The notes under the pieces are model-generated. The model ran no database searches and had not been told where the DNA came from. It saw only the letters and a list, made by a program, of their open reading frames with translations. A DNA stretch of 64,000 nt from Trichosporon coremiiforme. Its lineage: Eukaryota; Basidiomycota; Tremellomycetes; Trichosporonales; Trichosporonaceae. Made by a program: the position numbers and the translations under genes. Location of the stretch: the NCBI GenBank assembly GCA_039545355.1, contig BCJJ01000007.1:496001-560000 (forward strand), given 5' to 3'. Of this stretch, positions 44,807 to 57,634 are shown in pieces. The number at the start of each line of letters is the position of its first letter. Positions within the stretch are counted from its first letter, which is position 1.

Positions 44807-47527
44807 ATGTCCGACCCCCACCAACCTCACAACCACGCGAGATACCCCTACGGCGTCCCCATCCCCCCCTCCTCCTCTTCGAGCCACGGTAACCCCTCGG
44901 CTTCGGTAGAGAGCGACACGAGCGCGATGCAGCGGGACCTCGCCCAAGCCGATGCGAGGCGTGACGAGCGTCAAGCCAAAACAGCAAGCTGGGGGAGCTA
45001 CAACCAGTTCGTCGGCGTCGATGCTGGCCCCAGCACCCCGAACGCGCAGTACATGGGCAACCCCTACGACAACTCCCTGACTCCGCAACGTAGCTACGAC
45101 CACACACCCGCTGGTTCTCCCTCGCCTTCCCCAGCACCGGGAACAGCTTACCACTACCGTCCAACCCGGCAAGCGAGCCGGGAAGCCGACATTGCAGACG
45201 GGATCCGGCCACGGCCGGCGTCCCCCTCCTCTCCCGCTCCAGAGGAGCGCATGTCCTGGCACGCTAAAGGAGGGAACAAGCTCCGCCGCGTGAAGGAGCG
45301 TATCCAGTACGACGAGGACGGCAAGCCCCGCCGCGAGAAGAAGGACAAGTACGGCGTTAAGGAGATTCCCGAGGGATGGACGGCCGAGGACGAGGAGGCC
45401 GAGAGAGAGTTTTTGGCCAGCTCCATGTTCAACTGGCAGGAACTCATGACCTGGCGTTTCTGGATCAGGAAGGAATGGTGGCGTAAGCTTAAAAGTCGTG
45501 GGGGAAGAACTGACAAGCAGATTGGTATGTCATCCTCGTCGTTATCGGTGTGCTCGTGCTGCTCATGACGATTTATCATGATGATGTGAGTAAACTTCTG
45601 GCGCTGAGCCCGAAGGGCGAAGCGCAAAGCCATAGCGACGGGACGTCACCGACGCTGCGCCGCAAGCTTAGTCATGCGCGAGCCCGATAGCTGACGACCA
45701 GATCGTCAAGTGGCTCACCCCCGCCGCAAACTGGATGAAGAACCTGCCCGCAGGCTGGGTCATCCCCATCGCAGTCATGTTCGTTATCTCCTTTCCGCCG
45801 CTTTTCGGACACGAGATTGTCGCCATTCTCTGCGGTGTCGTCTGGGGGCTCTGGGTCGGATTTGGCATTGTCGCGGCGGGCACTATGCTTGGAGAGGTGA
45901 GTATGCCGAGCGCAGAGCGCCGCGCCAGCGGCGGGCAGCCTTGGGTTGGTTCGGAAGCGAAGAATGGCGCCGAGGGCTCAGAACGAGGCAAGGGGGAGTC
46001 GGATGCAGGCCGGAGTTAGCCGGAACAGCCGATGCGATCACGGACCTGCACGCCGCACAGATGGGCGGCTGCAGATCCTGCGGTTCGCTGCTGCGTGGGG
46101 GTTGCCGTGGGCCGTTCCTGTCATCTGCTGCGCGTTCACGTCCATCTAGCACGTTGGCTGCGCCGCAGTTCGTGGCGGCGGTTTTCTGCACACCCCACTC
46201 GCTCGCTCCGTTCTCAGTCCTAGCGGCCACTCGCTCGCAGTTCTTGGCGCCTACACGCTCGCTTCGCTCTCTCGTGGCTCGTGCTGACGTCCAGATCGGC
46301 AACTTTTACGCGTTCAAGTACGTGTGTCAGTCGCGCGCGGAAAAGTACGAGAAGAAGAACATCAACTACGCGTGTCTCGCCCACGTCATCCGACACGGCG
46401 GGTTCATGATCATTGTCGCTGCGCGACTCTCTGCGATTCCCGGCCACCTGACGACGGCCATCTTCGCGACGTGCGGCCAGAACATCTTCATCTTCTCGTT
46501 AGCCGCCTTCGTGACCCTGCCCAAGCAGCTAGTGGTAGTTTACCTCGGCGTGCTCTTCAACGCCGAGGCGAAGAGCAAGACCTCGCAGGCAATCTCGTAC
46601 ACGGTCCTCGGGATCGGCGCTCGTAAGCTCATCCTCCCCGGCACAGCTAACACGACAGTGATCACGGTCGGCTCAGCATGGTATATCTACCACGAGATGA
46701 ACAAGGCGCGTATCGTGATTTGGCGCCGGCACCGGATGGCGCTGGCGCAGAAGGGCGTCGCGCTCAACGAGCTCGTGTACGACGCCAACGACGTCGAGGT
46801 CGGCGGCACGGGGCTGCGCGACAACGCTGGCCGGCCCATGCTGCCCACCTACGCTACGCAGGGTTACAACGACAGCCACGAGGAGGTCATGGACGAAGGC
46901 AGTCCTCGGTCGGGAGCTCGGCCAGGCGCAGGGGACCGCGCTAGCTACGCGACGCCCTACGACATTGCCTACGAGCATGACGGGAACATGAGCATCTACC
47001 ACGTCGACGGGCTCAGCGAGCGCTTGGAGACGGAGAAGCGCGTCAGCCAGCAATTACTCGACCGCAGGAGCAGTCGGGGAAGTTCCTCGGCCCATGTCGC
47101 GCCCCAGATCAGGGTGGACCATGCCGGTGCTCCACCGAGTGCGTTCCCCCCGTCCTTCCCGCAAGCCCACCCAGCTCCGGGCCTGCAACGCGCCCCCTCC
47201 GACGCAAGCACGTATAGCGTGCATCCCATCGCACCGGCATCTTTCCCTGCCCCCGTGCCCAGCACGTCGCACTCGCACTCTCAGTCCGAACACACGGCGT
47301 ACTCGGCCCCGTCGGCTTATTCGCAGCCCAGCGCGCCGACGCACGCGCCTCATCCCTCCGAGGGATCGATTGGCGTGGCGCTCGGCGGGCCGGGACACCC
47401 CGTCCACGCTCAGGCCGGACACGCCGTTCACGCAAGTCAAGGCGGGCATGAGAGACAGGCGAGTCTGGGCGGACGACCGAGCTTTGGCGGCGAGAGACCG
47501 GACCGCGCCCCCGGCGGCTTCGTCTAG
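44807..47527 (+). CDS. TVP38: Tvp38/TMEM64 (VTT domain) Golgi membrane protein
   Basis: Exons 44807-45482, 45521-45585, 45702-45896, 46295-46622 and 46659-47527 join in phase to 710 residues. After a 225-residue hydrophilic head come a TM (WYVILVVIGVLVLLMTIYH), then PAGWVIPIAVMFVISFPPLFGHEIVAILCGVVWGL and AARLSAIPGHLTTAIFATC, the SNARE-associated/VTT core in which the conserved Pro and Gly of the re-entrant loops are visible. The family acts in Golgi membrane traffic and, in relatives such as VMP1/TMEM41B, as lipid scramblases. The tail of about 250 residues is Ser/Pro/His-rich. The 38-nt intron at 45483 is required to open the TM frame. The 36-nt intron at 46623-46658 is a multiple of three without stops, so retention would add 12 residues. 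Confidence 0.82.
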
Positions 47528-47767
47528 TTGTACAATTGCACCCACTAGTTTGAGACAGAGAGGGACACCCGGATCGTATATCTGTGGCTTGATGCCGAGT
47601 TGGACGATTTCTACATAGAGTTATGTATCCTAGAACAAATGTACATAGAGTTACACATGGAATGCGAGCGAGCGAGTGGGAGGCCGTCTAAGCGTCTATG
47701 GGCAGGGGGAGAGAGGAGAGAGAGAGAGAGAGAAAGAGAGACGGAGAGTGAGATGGAGACGGGAGGG

Positions 47768-49943
47768 TCAGGTGTCGAGATAGGCGTATCGCTTGTGGAC
47801 GCAGTAGCCTGAGACTGCGACTGCGACACTGGTGAGGGCGAACGGGTAGACGAGGAACGGATCGCGCAATAATGGCAGCAATAAGAGGACCAGGGCGCCA
47901 GACACAGCGACCATGGAGAGGAAGACTGCCGTGACGAGGGATTGCAGGCCGGCTGGGACTGTCAGCGTGAACTCAACCTTTGTACGACCCCAGGCATAGA
48001 CTTACGCGGACTCATGGTGTATGCCAGCTGCATCCCGCTCACCACTGCCAGAGCTTCTGACACGCCCTGGAGCAGCGGTCCAGGCGCGACGAGGAGGTTC
48101 GACAGGGGCGATTTCTGATCACAGTCTGTAGCGAGGGTGCCGCAGGAACTTGTAGCGTATGCGAGTGCTTGGACGAGGGCGAGGTAGAGCATACCTAAAC
48201 ATCAGCACACAGTCTCTCCTCCTCTCCGCCTCTCCTCCTCTCCTCCTCTCCGTCTGCCTCTGAGACACTTACTGGTACTCGTGAGACCAAACCCGATCAC
48301 GACCCTCCTCACGGGCCCCAACTTGATCCCCCTCGCCTCTAGTCTGGGATACACCGCATTGAGAATAGGCACAGCAACAATCACAGCGAGGGGGTTCATC
48401 TTGTCCAGCGCGTCGTTCGGCAACGTCGCCTTCATGGCACCGGCGAGGGAGATCGTGGCAGAGTTGAGACCAGGGGCGACGTTGTAGATCGCGAACCAGA
48501 GGAAGAGCGTACATGCCTTCAGCGCTTGCTTGATTTCCTGCTCGTCGCTGGGCGTCGGTGGTGAATGAGTGGAGGCGAGGGGGGAGAGTGGTTCGGGAGA
48601 CTCGACGCAGTGACCGGTGTCTTCGTCCGCGAAGTCCCATCCGTTGTCTTCGTCGGAGTCTGCGTCCGAGTCATCACCGAGCCGATGCGGCTCCCTCCCC
48701 CTCGACTCAACTTCATCCTCCCTCACCCTGTCCTCCATTGACAGTCTCGGGGACATGTACCCCTCTGATCGTCCCCGGATCACAGCCCAAACCCTCGTCA
48801 GAGCAGAGCTACTCGGCTCAGGCTCCGGAACGAGCCGCGGCCGCACGACCCAAAGCAGCGGCGGCATGAGGCAGAATATGGCCCCCGGGATCGCGAACGC
48901 GGCCCAGAACCCGACCGTGGCTTCGGCCCAGACAGACCCGAGGGCGACAAAGGCGCCAACATTGATCGAGGCGTAGTACAGGCCCATCACCCTTGAAATC
49001 GTGAGCTCTTGGGACTCGATGACCCATTCGCCTCCTCCCGTGTCGCCTTCCTCCATATCGACGTCGGAGACGGAGGGGAGCGGGAACGAGGTGGATGGTG
49101 AAGAGGAGGAGGGAGAGGGGAGGAACCGCACCCGGTCAGGCGGACACTGTCCCGCCATCAGGGGGGCTATGCTCGCCTTGATCAATCCGGCGGACAAACC
49201 GAGCAAAACCAGCGTCAGGAGGAAGGGGGCCAGAGACGTTCCCGACGTGATGACGGCGGGTAGGGCGGCCCATATACTCGCCGCATGGGCTAGACCTGCA
49301 AGGCCAGTCCCGAGCGCGATGGAGCGGAACCGGCCCCACCGTGTGTCGGCGAGGTATCCCCCGAGCTGCCATCAGCACACATCGTCACCCCATACCGTTT
49401 TCTCCTAGGCCCTGCGCGCCGCAGCGCCTCGGTACTCACCAGCGGGCTCGAGAACGCGAGCATCGTAAATGTCGTCGTCAGCGCCGCGCTAACTCTCAGG
49501 CCGAGACCCATCGCGCCCGGCGTATCGCCCTCTTTAGTCGGTGCGCCAGTCGTGGATCCCGGAGGCAAGGGGCGCTGGACAAAGTTGGCAAACACGCCGC
49601 CAGCGCCGTAGTATGATGCTCTTTCTGCGAACTCGACGAGCGACAGGGCGAGCGTCGGCCACGGGACGGGGGCTGCTATTCGCCTCAGGCCCAGGCTCTC
49701 CGCCTCTGCTAGCGTGGGTTCATCGTCGTTTGTCGTGCCTGCTGTTGGTAGGCGCGGGACTGGGTGTCAGCTGTCACTCCCCAATGTAGCTGGCTCAAGA
49801 AGTACCCAGCCCGGGGGAGGGGAGGAGTGCTCGCCGCGCTCGCACGTACCCGTCTCGACGAGCTCGTAGTCTTCATGCCCTGGTCGATGTCCAGGTAGCG
49901 CCTGGTCGATTAGCAGCCGCAGCACGCCGAGGGTGCGCGACAT
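47768..49943 (-). CDS. PTR2: POT/PTR2 proton-dependent oligopeptide transporter
   Basis: Five exons on the minus strand (49943-49850, 49759-49440, 49365-48273, 48194-48006, 47952-47768) join in phase to 626 residues. EFAERASYYG near the start is the POT ExxERxxYYG proton-coupling motif in TM1; GGYLADTRWGRFRSI is the TM2-3 loop, and LYYASINVGAF matches the family's FYxxINxG signature. The second half has LFLWFAIYNVAPGLNSAT and LNAVYPRLEARGIKLGPVRR, typical of TM7-8 and TM9-10. It should import di- and tripeptides at the plasma membrane. A long acidic Ser-rich cytosolic loop between the two halves (about 325-380) is a likely regulatory site. It ends convergently, 240 bp from TVP38. Confidence 0.87.
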
Positions 49944-50596
49944 GGTTGTACGGTCCAACGTTGACAAGGAGGTCCGAGCCTAAGCGTTGACAGCGAGGCT
50001 TGCACTGGCGCGGACGATTTCAGGCACCGCGCTGGGCCGCCCGTTATCAGTCCCTGACGTCTCGGAAGTCGGGCCTCGGCGCTGCCCGGCGTCTTGGGGG
50101 GACCTCCGCTCCACTCTACACCGGCTCTTTGTGCTCCGCTGTCCAAACAGACTGGTGGATGGAGCATGTGTTGATGGCGGGGCTCAAGGAGAATACGGCG
50201 TGGAGAACATATCGACTGTTAAGGCGCAGACCGGCCGAATCCGCACACCTGGCCTGTGCCCAGCTCTTCTGCGGACGAAGCTGGTCCGCGGCGGTCTGAT
50301 CAGATATCTACTCTTGCACCTTGGGCCCAGCATGTTCGTCTACTTGTCGTACGAAGATCTCCTGTCTTCGCTGAGCAAAGTCATTGCCCCCAGATCTGCA
50401 CAGCTGTCCAACAGACACGATGCATTTTGCCGACGCGACGACCGTAAAGTCCTCCTTATCCTCCAGTGGTGATCTCAGGAACGACCCAGCAATCGAGCCA
50501 CAGCATGGTGTCATCGGTCCTCACTCCTATAGCACCCTTTCCTCATCCGCCCCCCACTCCTCTCCTCTCTCTTCCACACCACCCCCAATCCACACC
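49944..50596. promoter_or_regulatory. divergent promoter region, PTR2 and kelch gene
   Basis: 653 bp between two divergent start codons. The last 150 bases before 50597 are CT-rich with no ATG from about 50512 on, as expected of a leader. No defined operator or RNA gene seen. Confidence 0.45.
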
Positions 50597-51706
50597 ATGA
50601 GTATCACCGGCAAGTGGACGAAACTCGCCATCCCGGCCCTGCAGCGCTCCTCGCACTCGCTCTCCATTATCGGCCCCAAGGCGTATATCTGGGGTGGAGA
50701 GCTCGAACCCCGCCGTCCTGTCGATACGGATGTCCATGTCGTTGACCTCGAGACGGGCAAGTACGAGCGCGTCGAGGCACCCGGAGCACCCAGCCCTCGC
50801 GTCGCGCATGCTGCTGCTGCGGTGGACGGCAAGATCTACGCTTTCGGTGGGGTGAGTCGACGCTTCCGTGTCCCAACCTCTTTGTGAGGGGGGACAGTGA
50901 CCAAGAGGGGAAGATGCCTCACTAGCTGTGTGGGTAGTGTTAGCTAACAACAGCGCGGCGGTCCCGAAATGTCGCCCATCGACGAGTCCGGCCTCGTCTA
51001 CGTCTACGACCCGAGTGCGCGCTCCTGGTCGTCCCTCAAGCCCAGCTCGTCAGAACACCCCGAGCCCCGCTCGTATCACTCCGCCGCCGGCGCCCGAGGC
51101 CAATTCGTGATCCACGGCGGCTGTGCAGCGTCCGGCCGACTGAGGGACACGTGGGCGTTCGACGTCGCGTCGCGTGCTTGGCGGAAGCTTGCCGACGCTC
51201 CCGGCCTCGGACGCGGCGGCACCGCCCTCGCGATCCTGGACGGGCGGATCTGGCGCTTCGGCGGTTTCGACGGCAAGACGGAGGCGGGCGGGGCTATCGA
51301 CTCAGCTCCCCTCAACGGTGCGCAGGAGTGGAGCACGACTGTATTCGGCGAGCAGACTGGACTCGGACGCGACGCGGCGCCCGGCGGCAAGCTTGAGGGT
51401 CAGGAGGATGTCCCCGGCCCTCGATCCGTGAGCGGGCTGCACCGTGTCGGTGAGAAGCTGGTCCTGCTATATGGCGAGGGACGGCCGAGTCACACGGGCG
51501 GACACGACGCGGCTGGTAGCTTCTGGGACGATGTTTGGGCTTACGAGCCTAAGAGCGAGAAGTGGAGCAAGGTCAGTGTCGGCGAGAAGCCCGACGCGAG
51601 GGGTTGGTTCGCGAGCGACGCAGGAGAGGCTGGCCTTGCGCTCTCCGGGGGCCTGGACGACAGTAATGTTCGTCAGAGCGACACCTGGGTGCTCCGCTTC
51701 GACTAG
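50597..51706 (+). CDS. kelch-repeat beta-propeller protein
   Basis: Exons 50597-50851 and 50954-51706 join in phase to 335 residues. Kelch blades are seen as RSSHSLSIIGPKAYIWGGE, RVAHAAAAVDGKIYAFGG, RSYHSAAGARGQFVIHGGC, GRGGTALAILDGRIWRFGGFDG, a longer blade with VGEKLVLLYGEG, and GLALSGGLDDSN: six motifs with Gly-Gly and spaced Trp/Tyr, enough for one propeller. The size and layout resemble the single-propeller nitrile-specifier-like kelch proteins common in fungi, whose roles are mostly unknown. The intron falls exactly after a Gly-Gly pair. It ends 83 bp from the convergent RMT2 gene. Confidence 0.82.
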
Positions 51707-51789
51707 GCCGTCTCTGACTCGCAATATAAAGCCATAGATGGCCCAAAGTTGTACATAGAAAGAAGATGAATGATCTACAGCCCGGAAGT

Positions 51790-53243
51790 CTACATCAGGC
51801 GCATCTTCGCAATGGGCAACTGGTACCCCGGCAGCTCCCAGTATCGCCTGCGCACGCCCTTCCACACCTCCTCTGCGAGACTCTGCGCGATCGGCACCGT
51901 CGTCCACTCGACCTCGAGACCGACGTCGTCGAGGTGCAGCTCGGCCAGGGACGAGGAGACAGCGTAGATTGTCGGATTCGTCGCTCCCAGTCCGTTCCAG
52001 AAGGAGAACACGCCCTCCGGGTCCAGGATGTCGGGGAGGATCTCGAAGAACGCCTTGAGGTCTGGGTGTCAGCTCGCTGTGGTCTTCGCAACTGCAGCCC
52101 CATTTTTAGGACGGATGCAGCGGCAGCACGCCGTTCCGCCTGCGGCGTCTCGGCGCCCCAAGACTTACCCTCGTACCCCTCCGCAAACGTGTCGACGAAC
52201 ACGGCGTCAAACCCTCCCTGGGCCGCCTCGAGGAGCTTCTCGAGCCCCTCACCGGCGGCAAAGTCCTGCCACCGTCCCTCGAGCACAGTCACGTTCGGCC
52301 AGTCGTACACCCCCGTCTCGCGCATATGCTGAAGAACCTGCGGGTGCGCCTCGATGATGACGTGCGACCGCGGCTTGGTCTCCTGGAACAGGCGGTCGAC
52401 GATACCAAGACCAAAGCCGACGTTCAGAATCGAGAGATCCTCACGGGGCGCCATGAGGCGGACGTGCTCGCGCACTGGGGTCAGCTCGCACTCCACTCAA
52501 CGTAGCATGGGGTAAGGAAGGGTTTGGGGGGGGGGGGGGGGTGATAGGTTGAAAGTCAGACTCACTCAACGGCTCCTCCCAGCCCATCATGACGCCGTTG
52601 CCGTCCGCGTCGAGCACGCGCTCGCGCCCGTCCTCTCCCGTCTCCCACGTGAGCTTGCTAGCGAGGAAAGCAAGGTTGTCACCGGCACTGCTCTCATCGT
52701 GGTTTCGGAGCGTGATGCCCTCTCCAGTCTGCGTGACCTCGGCGCCTTCCTTGCCCTCCTCTCCGGGCTCGACCGTCATCTCCTCCTCCTCGGCCGCCTT
52801 GAGCTTCTTCGCCTCCCGGAGTGCGTGGTGGAGCATCTCAGCGCGGACGCCTTCGTTGCGGATAACCTCCCATCCGACCTTGTCGCCGAGGGAGAGACAG
52901 ATCTCGCCCGCCGTGCGGCCCCACTTGTCCACGGCGTTCCAGACTGCGCCGCCAGAAAGCAGCTTGCGCAGGAGGGCGGGTTCCCGCCGCTCAGCCGCGT
53001 AGTGCAGACACGACCAGCCGAGAGACTCGTCCTGGTACCATGCGGGCGCGTCGCGCTCCAGCAGCCCCACGACGTCCGAGAGCGTCCCCTGCTGCGAGGC
53101 GGCGAGGAGGGCGTGCGCGAGCTGGAGCGCTTCGTCGGGCAGCTGGACCTGTACCGGGACGCCGGCAGCCGCGAGCTCCGCCATGACCGTGTCTGCGTCT
53201 GGGCGTTAGCTATCATTTGGGTACATCAAAGCTTACCAGCCAT
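51790..53243 (-). CDS. RMT2: protein arginine N-methyltransferase 2 (delta-N type)
   Basis: Exons (minus) 53243-53237, 53192-52566, 52474-52169 and 52061-51790 join in phase to 403 residues, near yeast Rmt2 (412). Ankyrin-like repeats ([24 protein letters not shown], then [18 protein letters not shown], about 60-110) precede a class I SAM-methyltransferase domain: [14 protein letters not shown] (motif I, about residues 226-240), [12 protein letters not shown] (motif II acidic residue) and [17 protein letters not shown]. Rmt2 methylates the delta nitrogen of an arginine in ribosomal protein uL11 (L12). The first exon is only 7 coding bases. A 16-G homopolymer sits in intron 2. Confidence 0.88.
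52526..52541. repeat. G16 homopolymer in RMT2 intron 2
   Basis: Sixteen G in a row (C on the sense strand of RMT2) inside the intron spanning 52565-52475. It may be a sequencing-length uncertainty or a strain-variable site and may form a quadruplex. Confidence 0.9.
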
Positions 53244-53471
53244 CGTGATTGTGTATGTGTAGATAGCGATGAAGGAAGGACGTGTTGTCAGTGTAATCTC
53301 GGACGCAGGACGCACCGCGGATCTAGGGACGAGCACCCCCGCCAGAAATTTCAACCCCGCACTACGGCGTCATCCCGGACAAGGCCGCCCGATCACAACA
53401 ATGCCCCATCCCTCTGTCTCCTCATCCTCCATCCCCACCATCTTCACCAGCAACGACGCAATGCCATCACC

Positions 53472-54869
53472 ATGAGCAGCCCAGCATCGAGGCGATCGCT
53501 ATCCACGGCCGACTGGCCCATCGACCCGGCTCTCGAGAACTCGCAGCTCTCGCAACCGTCCCCTCCTCCCCCATCATCACCACCGCGCCGACTGACGCGT
53601 TCCTCGCAAGCAGCCTCGCAAGCATCGCAGGCCACCCAAGCTTCGCAGAACGAGAAGGAGGATGAGCTCATGGAGGTTGATCCCGAGGCGGGGCCGAGTC
53701 GACCACGCAAAGCTACACAGTCCAACAGCCAGAGGAGCAACAGACGACGGCGCCGGTCCTCCAGCCCCGAAGACGATGGCGCAGACGTGATCAACCCCCC
53801 ACAGCCGAAGAGGAAGAAGACGGCGCAAGAGTTACAGAGAAGTTACGCGCAAGGATGGGAGACGCGGAGAGTGAATATCTGGGCGGAGCGCGTGCTGCCG
53901 ACGTACTCGACGGGTAAGTGTTTCCTCGACCCTGTCTTCCTCGCCGTCACATAGTTCCTTTGACCTCCTGGCTAACTGATTCCAGGCCTTGACGCGGATT
54001 ACTCGGACCTACCACCAGACGTGAGTCTCCCTTTATCGCTGCTTCCCTACACTGTCCTTCCCGCCATCCCCCGCCGTTCTCACCAGCTGCGGCGACGTCG
54101 CTACAGCTAACGTCAGTTCCTCCTCGACTCCATCTCGCAACATGCAGGCCGGTACTTTTCCGATCGGGGGCTGATGAAGAATCCAAAACGAAGTTGGCAT
54201 CGCCGTACAAGCGTCAAGCCGAACAAGAAGAGGAGAATGCTCGAGCAGGGTGGTGCGATCGCGCGCGTGTTGCGCGAGAGTGGTTTACAGCCGAGTCGGC
54301 TGTCCATCGACACTACGGCCGAGCGAAGAGGGGAGGAGCAGGGGACGGAGGAAGTAGAAGGTGGAGGAGAAGGAGAAGGAGAGGAGGGAGAGAGAGATGA
54401 CGAGAGCGACCGCGTCCTCCGTCCTCGCTCAGCCGGATCCACCCCCCAACCCGCCGATAAGGAAGGCGAAGGCTCGGGCTCCGACACAGACGCCAGCGAA
54501 GACGCGTACAATCCCAACAAAGACTCCGAAGCCAATGCCGAGTCCGATGACGAACCCACCACCAACTCCTCCAACCCCAAGACTACCACCAAGTCCACAG
54601 CCACTAAGCAAGTGGTCGTAGTCGCCCCAGCAGCGCGCACCCAACAACTCCGCGATGAAGCGACCAAACGCCCCAAGAAGAGGGGACCGTACATCCGCCG
54701 TGATATGCGGAACGCGATCCACGGTGCAGGCCTGCTTGCGCTCGGCGTGCTCGTCGAGGAGATGATCAGGGCACAACTGGGACAGGCGGGGTACGCGCCC
54801 CGTGTCAGAGATCGGAGGGCGTCAACGGCCGTCGAGAGCGATGTCGAGCCCATCTCGGACCCCGAGTGA
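53472..54869 (+). CDS. unidentified charged protein, nuclear-type
   Basis: Exons 53472-53913, 53986-54020 and 54117-54869 join in phase to 409 residues. I do not recognise it firmly. The N-terminal 120 residues are Ser/Gln/Pro-rich with nuclear-localisation-like clusters (RRRRRSSSP and PKRKK). A middle segment, ELQRSYAQGWETRRVNIWAERVLPTYSTG then LPPDFLLDSISQHAGRYFSDRG, and a C-terminal helix, MRNAIHGAGLLALGVLVEEMIRAQLG, look folded; the rest is an acidic Glu/Gly and Ser/Thr-rich linker. This pattern faintly recalls Rrn9-type RNA polymerase I factors, but I would not rely on it. It starts 228 bp from the divergent RMT2 start. Confidence 0.6.
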
Positions 54870-55065
54870 TCCGCATCCCCATGAGGAGTTTCGGCAGAGT
54901 CGACCACTGAAACTCAGCTAGCTCAGGCTCAGCCCTCGACTTGGACCTTGTGTATAAATACTAGCCAGAGAAGTGTAGATTATTTGGGTTGATTCCAGGA
55001 GACCATTTAACTAGATGCATACATGTAATATTCTTCTCCAAGAAGCACTATTGGCAAAAAATTCG

Positions 55066-57323
55066 CTAGACGTCCTCCTGCGCGACACGCTCGTACCCCG
55101 CCCCCTGCGCCATCTTCTTCCTGTACGCCGCCCATCCCTCAGGCGGCACATCGTACAGACTGACATAATCGACCCCGTTCGCGCCGAGCCAGAAGTCTGT
55201 GCAGTTCTGACACGTCAGCGCCACTTCCTTGTCATGAGAAAGGAGACAACTTGACCTACCTTGACCAAGCCGAGATCGAAGGGGTTCTGATCCCTTCTTG
55301 CGCGCGCCATGCCACTGACAGCCTTGCCTTTCGTGAACCTGTCAAAGCCGAGAAGTTTGAACAAGGGACCCGTGATCTTCATCCAGATCGCGCCGCAGAT
55401 ACGCCCGGGCACGCCACACCGGCCGTGGCCGTGGCCGTGCTTGTGCTCGCATTCCCGCTCGCCGCTGGCTGCCTGCGGGTTCGCGCGGTACACTTTCGCC
55501 ATGGCGCCGTCCTGCTCGCGCAGCGAGGTGCCACCCCGCCCGCCCATGTACCCGTAGCGGCCGAGGTTGGAGACTTCGAACGTCGTCATCTGCCGCATGA
55601 TCTGGTACAGTTGCGAAATGGCCAGAACGAATGTCCAGGAGAGCTGGAGCGTAGCCCAGCCCGCGACCGCAACGATGAAGGGGTCGTATGGCGCTCCGCG
55701 GCAGAGAACGGTAGAGAAGTCGCACAGCGAGGTGTCGTTCGGGTCCAGCGGCGGGGCTGCTGGCGCATTCTCGTTGATGTCTGGCGATTAGCTCACCTAA
55801 TATAAATGCAAAGCTACTCACAGGCAATGGTCAGCCGGTCGAAGAAGATGACGCCGACGATGAGCGCTAACACGAAGCCGAGGAAGTAGCGGTGGTTGTT
55901 GTATCCGACTGTCTGTCAGTTCTGTGCAAGCATTGCCCAACTCACCGCAGTTCCAGATCCAGGGGCAGTGGTGGTCGAACCGTCCGACGCAGCGGTTGCA
56001 CGTCTTGCAGTGCTTGGAGCGCAGCGGCTTGCGCACCATGCAGAAGATGCAGTAGTTGGTGCCGTTCAGGCGTCCCTCGTCCGTCAAGTCCTCGATCTCG
56101 GCCTTGATCTCCGCCTCCGAGGAGACAGGGACGAAGCCCGGGTCGGCGCGGATCGACTTGTACAGGCAGAACGCGCACGCGACGAACGCAAGTACGAAGC
56201 ACAGGTTCGACACGAGGTAGCCTGGCGTGCCGGCGAAGAGGCGCGTGACCCACGTCTCGCCGACCCAGAACAGAGACGCCATGATGATGCTCGGGAAGAA
56301 GGGCGAGTACTGCGTCCGATTCGCGAGTGGGACATGCTTCAGCACCACCTTCAGGTATACCTGACGTCAGCTAACAAGAAGGCCACACGAACTTACCAGT
56401 TGCATCAGCCACATCGTCACGAACAACAACGGCCACGCGTAGTACCACTCGAGCCACTCGAAGTTCTTGAACGCGACGAGCAGCGTCACGATCGGCAGTC
56501 CAAACGCAAGCGCCATCGTGACCCGGTCGCTGAAGCGCGGCTGTATCCTGTGCCCGTCGCGGTAGAAGTTGGCTTCGTCCAGCGCAGCGTTCAGGTTCGA
56601 CTCGCCCTTGAGCTCGACGGCCATGTCGCGCGGCGCCTTGTTCTGGTTGTCGCGGACGTCAAAGTCGCCGCCCGCCTCGACAATCTTCTTGATGCACCCG
56701 ACCGAGCCCTTCACGACCGCCCAGTGCAGCGGCGTTAACCCCGAGTTGTCGCACTCGGTTACGGAAGCCCCGTGGCGTAGCAAGAGTTCGACAGAGAGCG
56801 CGTCGCCTGAGGTCAGCTAGACCTTGGCCGAAACTAAGCTCACCTTGGTAAGCAGCCCACATGAGCGCTGTGTGTCCGTCCGAGTCCTTCTCGTCGACGG
56901 CAACAGGCTGCTGGAGCATGTACAGCAGGGGCATGATGGCGCTCGAATGCGTCGTGAGGTGGAGGGTATTGAAGCCCTGCGCATCGCGGATGCCGGGGTC
57001 CGCCCCTCTCGAGATGAACAGGTGCATGACGTACAAGTGCCCGTTTCTGCTGTCAGCTTCGCTTCCTGGACGGCAGCTCACCGAGCAGCCCATTGCAGCG
57101 GGGTGGCCTTGAGGTCCCCTCCGATGGCGTCAACGTCAGCCCCCTCATCGATGAGCAGTCTGCACGCCCCGATGTGTGCGTTGATAGCCGCCCAATGGAG
57201 GGGCGTAACGTCCTGGGCGTCGCGCTCGTTGATGAGCTGCGGGTTGTCTTCGAGCAAGTTCTTGATCGCCTGCACGTCGCCCATCTGCGCCATCGCGTGG
57301 ATCGTAGGCTGCTTCGTTAGCAT
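55066..57323 (-). CDS. AKR1: Akr1 ankyrin-repeat DHHC palmitoyltransferase
   Basis: Seven exons on the minus strand (57323-57082, 57046-56844, 56806-56397, 56360-55946, 55908-55822, 55780-55260, 55206-55066) join in phase to 672 residues. Five to six ankyrin repeats ([75 protein letters not shown]) are followed by TM segments and the cysteine-rich domain with [21 protein letters not shown]; the DHHC Cys near residue 415 is the acylated catalytic residue. Akr1 palmitoylates casein kinases such as Yck2 at the Golgi. A His-rich HKHGHGHGR stretch lies in the C-terminal cytosolic part. The protein starts abruptly in the first ankyrin repeat; an extra upstream exon (57754-57635) may supply the true N-terminus. 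Confidence 0.9.
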
Positions 57324-57634
57324 GGTTGGCTGCTATTGATAGCTCGTGGCTTGGGGCCAAGGTTGCTGTGGGGTAGCTGAAGCGTGGGGGAAGCACGAAG
57401 GCGAAGCTGCCAGGCGGGCCGGCGCCGTTGGGGATGGGCGGGCGGTGTGCACGGCCGTCTTCTGTTCCTCCCCCGCTCTATGCTTCCAGAAGGAAGGCCG
57501 CCGAAGCCTCGTCTCAGCCGTCTTCCGGCGTCTTGCGGTTATCATGACCGTCGCCAGTCGACGCCGCTGGCTAACACGCAGCAGACCTCGCACCCGCAGT
57601 CCTTCGCCATAGCTCTCGTCAGCCTCCAACTCAC